Positions 39,845 through 45,980 of a DNA stretch of 64,000 bases are shown here, piece after piece. The DNA lies in assembly GCF_019704555.1 (NCBI RefSeq), contig NZ_AP024745.1, positions 7,324,501 to 7,388,500 on the forward strand. Reading direction: 5' to 3'. Position 1 is the stretch's first letter, and every line of letters starts with the position of its first letter. The position numbers and the translations under genes are program-made. The notes under the pieces are model-generated. The model had not been told where the DNA came from, did not search any database, and saw only the letters and a list, made by a program, of their open reading frames with translations. The DNA comes from Actinoplanes sp. L3-i22 (GTDB taxonomy: Bacteria; Actinomycetota; Actinomycetes; Mycobacteriales; Micromonosporaceae).

Positions 39845-40528
39845 ATGCGGGTACTGGTGATCGAGGACGAAGTGGCGATGGCGGAGACGATCCGCGACGG
39901 GCTCGGTCCGGAGGGTTTCACGGTCGATCTGGTGCACGACGGGGCCGAGGGACTGTGGACCGCCACCGAGCGGCCGCACGGCTCCTACGACGCGATCGTG
40001 CTCGACATCATGCTGCCCGGCCTGTCCGGCTACGAGGTGTGCCGGCAGCTGCGCGCCCGCGAGGTGTGGACGCCGATCCTGATGCTGACCGCCAAGGACG
40101 GCGAGTACGACCAGGCCGATGCCCTGGACCTGGGCGCCGACGACTACCTGATCAAGCCGTTCTCGTTCGTGGTGCTGATCGCCCACCTGCGCGCGCTGAT
40201 CCGCCGGGGCGCGCCGCAGCGGCCGGCCGTGCTGCGCGCCGGCGACCTGTCGCTGGATCCGGCCGAGCGGCGGGTGCTGCGCGGCGACACCGCGGTCTCG
40301 GTGACCCCGCGCGAGTTCGCGCTGCTGGAGTTCCTGATGCGGCACCGCGGGCAGGCGATGACCAAGACCGCGATCATCGAGAACGTCTGGGACGCGCACT
40401 TCGACGGCGATCCGAACATCGTCGAGGTGTACATCGGTTACCTCCGCAAGAAGATCGACCACCCGTTCGGCCGCACCGCGATCGAGACGGTGCGCGGCGC
40501 CGGTTACCGCCTGGCCGACGAGGGCTGA
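39845..40528 (+). CDS. OmpR-family response regulator
   Basis: A 227-aa regulator with Asp54 in AIVLDIMLPGLSGYE, Lys in LIKPFSFVVL and winged helix PREFALLEFLMRHRGQ ... EVYIGYLRKKID ... GAGYRLADEG. ATG 39845 preferred over GTG 39836 because promoter spacing fits. Partner of the divergent kinase at 38396. Close paralogue of the regulator at 34575. Its 3' end overlaps the dedA2 3' end by 25 bp on the opposite strand. I propose it binds the TCAG-N7-TCAG boxes (inference). Confidence 0.94.
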   Translation: MRVLVIEDEVAMAETIRDGLGPEGFTVDLVHDGAEGLWTATERPHGSYDAIVLDIMLPGLSGYEVCRQLRAREVWTPILMLTAKDGEYDQADALDLGADDYLIKPFSFVVLIAHLRALIRRGAPQRPAVLRAGDLSLDPAERRVLRGDTAVSVTPREFALLEFLMRHRGQAMTKTAIIENVWDAHFDGDPNIVEVYIGYLRKKIDHPFGRTAIETVRGAGYRLADEG

Positions 40529-41127
40529 GCCTTCCGGGCCCGCAGCAGCTCGATCGCGACCGGGATCACCGACACCGCGACGATGCCGATCAGGATCAGT
40601 TCGATGTTCGATTTCACGAACGCGACCTGCCCCAGGAAATAGCCCAGCGTCGTCACCCCGCAACCCCAGAGCACACCCCCAAGAACATTGAAGACAAAGA
40701 ATTTGCCGTACGGCATGAGCGCCGCCCCGGCCACCACCGGCGTGAACGTCCGGATCACCGGCACGAAGCGGGCCAGCACCAGCGACTTGGCCCCGTGCCG
40801 CTCGAAGAACGCGCCCGCCTTCGCCAGGTTCTCCTGCTTGAACACCCGCGAGTCCGGCCGCCGGAACAGCGCCGGCCCGACCTTGCGGCCGAACAGGTAG
40901 CCGGCCTGGTCGCCGAGCACCGCGGCGATCGACACCAGCAGGCAGACCAGCCACAGCGGCTGGTGCAGCAGCGTCCCGCCGGCGATCAGCAGCCCGGTGG
41001 TGAACAGCAGCGAGTCGCCCGGCAGGAAGAACCCGACGAGCAGGCCGGACTCGGCGAAGACGATCGCCAGGAGGCCGGCCAGGCCGACCGTGGTGATCAG
41101 CGACTGAGGATCGAGCAGCGAATGCAT
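40504..41127 (-). CDS. DedA family membrane protein (dedA2)
   Basis: A 207-aa DedA/VTT protein, about 70% identical by eye to dedA1 at 16345: FAESGLLVGFFLPGDSLL, GYLFGRKVGP, FVPVIRTFTPVVAG, and the same C-terminal helix. ATG 41125-41127 is preferred because a TCAG-box promoter lies exactly 24 bases upstream; a longer reading from 41178 is unlikely. Likely acts in lipid-carrier or phospholipid translocation. It lacks the BlaI operator of dedA1, so the paralogues differ in control. Confidence 0.94.
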   Translation of the reverse strand: MHSLLDPQSLITTVGLAGLLAIVFAESGLLVGFFLPGDSLLFTTGLLIAGGTLLHQPLWLVCLLVSIAAVLGDQAGYLFGRKVGPALFRRPDSRVFKQENLAKAGAFFERHGAKSLVLARFVPVIRTFTPVVAGAALMPYGKFFVFNVLGGVLWGCGVTTLGYFLGQVAFVKSNIELILIGIVAVSVIPVAIELLRARKAQPSSARR

Positions 41128-41166
41128 GTCCCGCAAGGTAGGAGCGGGAAGCTGAGAAACCGATGA
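41128..41166 (-). promoter_or_regulatory. TCAG-box leaderless promoter (dedA2)
   Basis: On the minus strand TCAT (41163-41166) and TCAG (41152-41155) are 11 bp apart, TACCTT (41140-41135) is a good -10 hexamer at the conserved offset, and the ATG at 41127 begins 24 bases after the box. The divergent COG4705 gene has its own box 12 bp away. Confidence 0.65.
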
Positions 41167-41178
41167 AGGCGACGGCAT

Positions 41179-41217
41179 TCAGGAAATCCTCAGTCCGTCG
41201 CGGCCATCGTTCCGGCC
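41179..41217 (+). promoter_or_regulatory. TCAG-box leaderless promoter (COG4705 operon)
   Basis: TCAG at 41179 and 41190, CATCGT at 41205-41210 as the -10 element and ATG 41218 exactly 24 bases after the box; hexamer and offset equal those of the dprE1 promoter. Confidence 0.65.
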
Positions 41218-41967
41218 ATGACAGCGCGACCGCCCCAGGTCACGATCTCCTTCTGGATCATCACGGTCCTGTCGACCACGGTCGGCGAGACGATCGCCGA
41301 CGTGCTCAGCGGCACCCTGGGCTTCGGCCTGACCCGCACCACGATGGTGATGACCACCGTCCTGGCCTGCCTGCTGGTGATCCAGTACCGGGCCCGGCGG
41401 TACGTACCGGCGCTGTACTGGCCGCTGATCGTCCTGGTCAGCATCGTCGGCACGCTGATCACCGACAACCTCACCGAGCTCTTCGACGTCCCGCTGCCGG
41501 CCAGCACGACCGTGTTCGCGCTGCTGCTGGCCGCGACCCTCGGCCTCGGACACGCCCGGCACGCCCCGGCCGGGGAGGACTTCTACTGGCCGGCCGTGCT
41601 GTTCACGTTCGCGCTCGGCACGGCCGTCGGTGACCTGGCCGCCGACGAGCTGGGCCTGGGCTACGGGGTCGCCGCGCTCGGCTTCGCGGTGCTGGTCGCC
41701 GGGATCTGGGCGGCCCACCGGCACCTGGGACTGCCGGCGGTCGCCGCGTTCTGGGGCGCCTACGTCCTGCTCCGCCCACTCGGCATCGCCCTCGGTGACC
41801 TGCTCGCCCAGCCGGCCGACGCCGGCGGCCTGGGCGCCGGACCGTTCCTGACCAGCGCGCTGTTCCTCGCCGTCATCGTCGCCGTGGTCGCGCACCTGAG
41901 CGCCACCCGGGTCCGGCACCACCGCGACGCCCCGGCGTCGAACACCGAAACGAGGTCGTCATGTTGA
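41218..41967 (+). CDS. COG4705-like membrane protein
   Basis: A 249-aa protein with about eight helices, beginning WIITVLSTTVGETIADVLSGTLGFGL, the pattern of the uncharacterised COG4705 membrane family, where paired repeats each carry a TxxGDxxAD-like motif (second copy LGTAVGDLAADELGLGYG). Function unknown; the family is often next to DedA or phosphatase genes. First gene of an operon with a glycosyltransferase and a deacetylase; it overlaps the next gene by seven bases. Confidence 0.86.
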   Translation: MTARPPQVTISFWIITVLSTTVGETIADVLSGTLGFGLTRTTMVMTTVLACLLVIQYRARRYVPALYWPLIVLVSIVGTLITDNLTELFDVPLPASTTVFALLLAATLGLGHARHAPAGEDFYWPAVLFTFALGTAVGDLAADELGLGYGVAALGFAVLVAGIWAAHRHLGLPAVAAFWGAYVLLRPLGIALGDLLAQPADAGGLGAGPFLTSALFLAVIVAVVAHLSATRVRHHRDAPASNTETRSSC

Positions 41968-43067
41968 ACCCGGACCCCGCCCGCCCCGTCGTGATCTTCT
42001 CCGCGAGTATCGGGGCCGGTCATGACGGCGCGGCCCGGGAGCTCGCCCGCCGGCTCGCCGCGCGGGGCGTCCCGTCGGTCCGCCACGACTTCCTCGACAT
42101 GCTCCCGGCCGGGCTGGGCGGCACGCTGCGCGACACCTACGCCCGCCAGCTGCGGACCGCGCCGGAGAGCTGGGGCTGGCTGCTCGACCGGATGGCCGGG
42201 CCGCGGCTGTCGGCGGGCGCGGCGGCGCTCTCGTCCGGGCTGGCCGCGTCCCGGATGCTCGCCGCGATCGGCGCCGACGCGTGCGCCGTCGTGTCGACGT
42301 ATCCGCTGGCCAGCCAGGTGCTGGGCCGGCTGCGCCGGACCGGGCGGCTGAACGTGCCGGCCGCCGCCGTGATGACCGACCCCTCGGTGCACCCGCTCTG
42401 CGTCGCCGACGGCATCGACCTGCACCTGGCGCCCGGCCGGCACACCGCCGCGCAGATCCACGCGATGAACGCGCCGGTGCTGACCGTCTCGCCGATCGTC
42501 GACCCGGCGTTCCGGCCCGTCCGCGACCGCGACGAGAAGCAGGCGATCCGGCGGCGGCTGGGCCTGCCCGCCGACGAGCGCCTGGCCCTGGTGATCGCCG
42601 GATCGTGGGGCGTCGGCGACGTCGAGCGGACCGCGGCCGACATCGCGGCGACCGGGGTGGCGCTGCCGGTCGTCGTCTGCGGCCGCAACGAGACCTTGCG
42701 GCGGCGCCTGCACGAGACCGGCATCGCGGTCGCCCTGGGCTGGGTCGACGCGATGCCCGACCTGCTGCGCGCCGCCGACGTCGCGGTCACCAACGCCGGC
42801 GGGCTGTCCAGCACCGAGGCGATGGCCGGCGGCCTGCCGGTGATCAGCTACCGCTGCCTGCCCGGGCACGGCGCGGCCAACGCCGCGGTGCTCGCGGCGA
42901 GCGGTCTCGCCCCCTGGCCGCAGACCCCGGTCGAGCTCGCCGCAGAGTTGCGCGCCGCGCACGGCGGGCAGTCCGGCCGCCGGTTCGTGGCCGCGTGCGA
43001 CGACCTCGACGCCGCCGACGTCGTCGCGCTGCGGGACCGCCGTACGTCGTCGTTGATTCTCGCCTGA
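41961..43067 (+). CDS. MGDG-synthase-like glycosyltransferase
   Basis: A 368-aa GT28-type (MurG/MGD1-like) glycosyltransferase. N-terminal acceptor domain FSASIGAGHDGAARELARRL (MGDG synthase signature), then the donor domain with LVIAGSWGVGDVE, VVCGRNETLRRRL, GWVDAMPDLLRAADV and TNAGGLSSTEAMAGGLPVI. It likely glycosylates diacylglycerol or another membrane lipid. Third-position GC is high throughout. It sits between a COG4705 protein and a polysaccharide deacetylase, suggesting envelope glycolipid synthesis. Confidence 0.9.
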   Translation: MLNPDPARPVVIFSASIGAGHDGAARELARRLAARGVPSVRHDFLDMLPAGLGGTLRDTYARQLRTAPESWGWLLDRMAGPRLSAGAAALSSGLAASRMLAAIGADACAVVSTYPLASQVLGRLRRTGRLNVPAAAVMTDPSVHPLCVADGIDLHLAPGRHTAAQIHAMNAPVLTVSPIVDPAFRPVRDRDEKQAIRRRLGLPADERLALVIAGSWGVGDVERTAADIAATGVALPVVVCGRNETLRRRLHETGIAVALGWVDAMPDLLRAADVAVTNAGGLSSTEAMAGGLPVISYRCLPGHGAANAAVLAASGLAPWPQTPVELAAELRAAHGGQSGRRFVAACDDLDAADVVALRDRRTSSLILA

Positions 43068-43078
43068 AAGGCATCGCT

Positions 43079-43807
43079 ATGAAGCTTGCCGTCACCGCCG
43101 GCGTCGTCGCCGCCCTCGCCGCCGCGCACGCCGGACCCGCGCTCGCCGCGATCGGGCCGCTGCGGCGCCGGCTCCTGCCCGGGCTGTCCGGGATCGGCTC
43201 CCCCGGCCACGTCGCGCTCACCTTCGACGACGGGCCGCACCCGGAGGCCACGCCGCGCCTGCTGCGGATGCTCGACGCGAACGGCGTCCGGGCGACGTTC
43301 TTCCTGCTCGGCCGGATGGCCGAGAAACATCCCGAGGTGGCGAGATCGGTCGCGGCCGCCGGCCACGAGATCGCGATCCACGGGTACGACCACCGCCTGC
43401 TGATCAAGCGCACCCCGGCCGAGACCGTCGAGGACCTGTCCCGGGCCACCGCCGCGATCACGGCGGTCACCGGGCAGGAGCCGCGCTGGTGGCGCCCGCC
43501 CTACGGGGTGGCCAGCACCGCCGCGCTGCTCGGCGCCCGCAGGCTCGGCCTGACGCCGGTGCTCTGGACGGCCTGGGGCCGGGACTGGACCCGCTCCGCC
43601 ACGCCGGACTCGGTGTTCCGGGCGGTGCGGCGCGGGCTGACCGGCGGCGGCACGATCCTGCTGCACGACAGCGACCACTCGGCCGCGTCCCGCTCGTGGG
43701 AGTCGACGCTCGGCGCGCTGCCGGCGATCCTGGTGCACTGCCGGGCCCGGGGGTTCACGGTCGGGCCGCTGAGCGAGCACGGCTTGACAAACTCCTACGC
43801 AGTGTAG
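43079..43807 (+). CDS. Polysaccharide deacetylase (NodB domain)
   Basis: A 242-aa carbohydrate esterase family 4 protein. A hydrophobic N-terminus (residues 1-24) is a signal or anchor. Catalytic motifs: TFDDGPHPEATPRLL (Asp-Asp), HGYDHRLL (metal His), RWWRPPYG and the C-terminal LLHDSDHS. Family enzymes deacetylate peptidoglycan or other amino-sugar polymers. ATG 43079 follows the glycosyltransferase by 11 bp. The stop codon lies inside the BlaI-like operator of efeU, so gene and promoter are interleaved. Confidence 0.92.
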   Translation: MKLAVTAGVVAALAAAHAGPALAAIGPLRRRLLPGLSGIGSPGHVALTFDDGPHPEATPRLLRMLDANGVRATFFLLGRMAEKHPEVARSVAAAGHEIAIHGYDHRLLIKRTPAETVEDLSRATAAITAVTGQEPRWWRPPYGVASTAALLGARRLGLTPVLWTAWGRDWTRSATPDSVFRAVRRGLTGGGTILLHDSDHSAASRSWESTLGALPAILVHCRARGFTVGPLSEHGLTNSYAV

Positions 43808-43810
43808 GAG
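43784..43810 (+). promoter_or_regulatory. efeU promoter with BlaI-like operator, site 5
   Basis: TTGACA (43784-43789), 15-bp spacer, TAGGAG (43805-43810), overlapped by CTCCTAC-GCAGT-GTAGGAG (43792-43810; core CCTACG-CAG-TGTAGG, one mismatch). The same element order and spacing occur before efeO. Confidence 0.7.
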
Positions 43811-43820
43811 CTTGTCGGAA

Positions 43821-43839
43821 TAAGGTTAGCCTCACCTAG
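43821..43839. promoter_or_regulatory. IdeR/DtxR-like iron box before efeU
   Basis: TAAGGTTAGCCTCACCTAG matches the iron-box consensus TTAGGTTAGSCTAACCTAA at 16 of 19 positions by my count. It begins 10 bp after the promoter -10 element. Strong evidence that iron represses efeU. Confidence 0.72.
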
Positions 43840-43848
43840 GAGCGTTAC

Positions 43849-44682
43849 GTGGGCGGCGCGTTCTTCGCCAGCTATCTCATCGGCCTGCGTGACGGCCTGG
43901 AGGCCGCGCTCGTCGTGTCCATCCTGGTCACGTTGCTGGCCCGGTCCCAGCGCCGGGACGGCCTGCTCCCGCTCTGGGCCGGCGTCGCGCTGGCGATCGT
44001 CTGCGCGGCCGGGCTCGGCGCGATCCTGACCTACGTCGCCACCTCGGTGCTCTCCGGCGTGCGGCTGGAGCTGTTCGAGGCGATCACATCGCTGATCGCG
44101 GTCGCCATGGTCACCTGGATGATCTTCTGGATGCGGGCCAGCGCCCGCACCATCAAGACCGAGCTGACCGGCAAACTCACCGAGGCGCTCGGGCTGGGCC
44201 GGTTCGCCGTCGCCGCGCTCGCGTTCGTCGCGGTCATCCGGGAGAGCGTCGAGATGGTGCTGCTGGTCTTCTCGGCCGCCCAGGCCGCCAGCGAGACCGT
44301 CGCCCCGCTGCTCGGCATGCTCGCCGGGGTGGTCTCGGCGGTGCTGCTCGGCGTGCTGATGTACGCGGCGGTCGCCCGGGTCAACCTGGGCCGGCTGTTC
44401 ACCGGCACGGGGGTGCTGCTGGTGCTGGTCGCGGCCGGGATCGCGAAGTACGCGGTGCACGGGTTCCAGGTCGCCGGGTACCTGCCCGGGTCGACGACGG
44501 TCGCCTACGACTGGTCGGCGACGATCGAACCGACGTCCTGGTACGGGACGTTGCTCGCCGCGACGATCAACGTCACTCCATCGGCGACGGTCCTTGAGGT
44601 CGGGGCTTTCACGGCGTACGTAATCGTGGTCTTGATCTTGTTCTTGCGTCCTGCCGGGAAGCGGACCGTGGTCGCCGCCTGA
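43849..44682 (+). CDS. efeU: EfeU/FTR1 iron permease
   Basis: A 277-aa ferric/ferrous iron permease with about seven helices. The two REXXE-type iron-binding motifs are RDGLE (LIGLRDGLEAALVV) and RESVE (AVIRESVEMVLLVF). GTG 43849 follows AGGAG by six bases. It is the membrane partner of EfeO (19207). A rho-independent hairpin follows at 44706. Located apart from efeO but with matching promoter design, so the two are probably co-regulated. Confidence 0.94.
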   Translation: MGGAFFASYLIGLRDGLEAALVVSILVTLLARSQRRDGLLPLWAGVALAIVCAAGLGAILTYVATSVLSGVRLELFEAITSLIAVAMVTWMIFWMRASARTIKTELTGKLTEALGLGRFAVAALAFVAVIRESVEMVLLVFSAAQAASETVAPLLGMLAGVVSAVLLGVLMYAAVARVNLGRLFTGTGVLLVLVAAGIAKYAVHGFQVAGYLPGSTTVAYDWSATIEPTSWYGTLLAATINVTPSATVLEVGAFTAYVIVVLILFLRPAGKRTVVAA

Positions 44683-44705
44683 GCCTTTCCCCCTCCCCCG
44701 GAAAG

Positions 44706-44739
44706 GTCCGCCCCTGGAAGCAGCCTTCCGGGGGCGGAC
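44706..44739 (+). terminator. Hairpin after efeU
   Basis: 15-bp stem (GTCCGCCCCTGGAAG at 44706-44720 pairs with 44725-44739, with one G-U pair) and a CAGC loop. No U-tract follows, as is usual in high-GC actinomycetes. It lies between convergent efeU and the FetB-like gene and could stop transcription from both sides. Confidence 0.65.
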
Positions 44740-44782
44740 TCCTATGGGCGGCGTTCTTTCGGGGCGGACTCCTATGGGCGGC
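44731..44782. repeat. 22-bp direct repeat after efeU
   Basis: Two copies of a 22-bp sequence starting GGGGCGGACTCCTATGGGCG at 44731 and 44761, 30 bp apart. The second copy reaches into the 3' end of the FetB-like gene, so the region between hairpin and gene end looks duplicated. Confidence 0.65.
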
Positions 44783-45515
44783 TGACCAGGCCGTTCGCGA
44801 CGAGTTCGAGCATCAGCGCGGCGGCGATCGCCTCGGCGGCCAGCAGGCCGACCAGGACGAGCAGCTGGGTGGCGCCGGCCTGGACCGCGGAGCCGCCGCC
44901 GAGCAGCACCCCGACGAACGCGCCCGGCAGCGTGACCAGGCCGACCGTCCGGGTCTGATCCAAGGCGGGCATCAGGGCCTGGCCGGCGGTCGGCCGGCAG
45001 ACTTCGAGCGCGGCGTCGCGCGGCAGGAAGCCCAGGGCCAGGGCGGCCTCGAACTCGCCGCGCCGATCCCGCAGCTCGTCCAGCGCGCGGCGGCCGGACA
45101 GCGACGTCGCGGTCATCGCACCGCCGACCAGGATGCCGGCGATCGGCAGGACCGCGATCTCGGTCGCCGGAACCGTGCCGGCGGCGACCACCACGACACC
45201 GGCCACCCCGGCACCGGCCACGATCGGGAGAATCGCCGGCCACCCGAGCCGCAACGTGCTGACCCGCCGGGCCGAGGTGAGCGCCGCGACCAGCACCATG
45301 AGCAGGATGAACGCGGCCGTCGACCACCACGACCGCAGCACGGCGGTGATCAGCAACGACACCAGCGCCAGCTGCGCGACAGCCCTGATCGACGCGGTGA
45401 CCACGGCCCGCGACACCCCGAGCCGCCCGACCGCAGCCGCCGTCGCGGCGACCAGCACGAGCCCGGCGAGCACCACACCCAGAACGGGACCGATCGAGAT
45501 CGTTGCCTGGTTCAT
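44772..45515 (-). CDS. fetB: FetB-like (UPF0014) iron permease
   Basis: A 247-aa permease of the UPF0014/FetB family (iron exporter FetAB in E. coli). About seven helices; conserved LGVSRAVVTASIRAVAQLALV and the C-terminal PGAFVGVLLGGGSAVQAGATQLLVL are typical, as is ALALGFLPRDAALEVCRP. No FetA ATPase gene is adjacent. Convergent with efeU, giving an import and an export function side by side, although FetB homologues may also transport other substrates. Confidence 0.85.
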   Translation of the reverse strand: MNQATISIGPVLGVVLAGLVLVAATAAAVGRLGVSRAVVTASIRAVAQLALVSLLITAVLRSWWSTAAFILLMVLVAALTSARRVSTLRLGWPAILPIVAGAGVAGVVVVAAGTVPATEIAVLPIAGILVGGAMTATSLSGRRALDELRDRRGEFEAALALGFLPRDAALEVCRPTAGQALMPALDQTRTVGLVTLPGAFVGVLLGGGSAVQAGATQLLVLVGLLAAEAIAAALMLELVANGLVSRP

Positions 45516-45537
45516 TCAGGAACTCTCGCAGATCCGT

Positions 45538-45840
45538 TCAGGAAGATTCGCATCCAGCGGTACGCCCGGAATCTGCCCGCGGGCGGTCTTCCAGGTTCAC
45601 TCCGAAGCGGTCCCGAACCTGGTCCTCCAGCGCCGCACTCTGCTCCGGGGTCAACTCCGCCGCCCAGCGCAGGTACCGCTCGACGCCCTCCGCCATCGGG
45701 TCGGCATACACCGAACTCGTGGCGAGGTCACGCAGCCGGATCCGGCCCGCCAACAGATCTCTCGCCATCTCCGCCATGCTCGGGCCGGCCGCACCGCCGG
45801 TCATCCGGGCCAGGGCTTCCTTGACCTCCCGGACCACCAT
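45538..45840 (-). CDS. Hypothetical small protein
   Basis: A 100-aa mostly helical, charged protein (MAEMARDLLAGRIRLRDLA, then EGVERYLRWAAELTPEQSAALEDQVRDRF). No transmembrane segment or known motif. The codon bias fits a real gene. It starts 23 bp before fetB on the same strand and may be co-transcribed. Function unknown; could start at an internal ATG. Confidence 0.55.
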   Translation of the reverse strand: MVVREVKEALARMTGGAAGPSMAEMARDLLAGRIRLRDLATSSVYADPMAEGVERYLRWAAELTPEQSAALEDQVRDRFGVNLEDRPRADSGRTAGCESS

Positions 45841-45845
45841 GTCAG

Positions 45846-45930
45846 CGACGCTACCTCGCCCGGGTCGCCGACGTGATCCTGCTCGGCGCGGTCCCGCCGA
45901 TCATGCTGCGGTCACCGGAGAACCCCGGAG
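45846..45930 (+). pseudogene. Alpha/beta-hydrolase remnant
   Basis: A short frame reading RRYLARVADVILLGAVPPIM followed by LRSPENPGE resembles the interior of non-haem chloroperoxidase-type alpha/beta hydrolases (compare VGAVPPVMVKSDTNP in the intact enzyme at 62895). It lacks catalytic residues, a start and an end, and seems to have lost about seven residues between ARV and VILL. Best read as the last trace of a deleted gene. Confidence 0.6.
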
Positions 45931-45980
45931 AGCACGCCGCTGTCCGCGGCGTGCTCGCACCGGCCCGCCGTGCCTGCGGG

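Noticed and set aside
45515..45545. Two TTCAGGAA copies upstream of fetB that resemble the TCAG box
   Set aside because: Their spacing is 23 bp, not 11, and they point away from fetB; no -10 pattern at the conserved offset.
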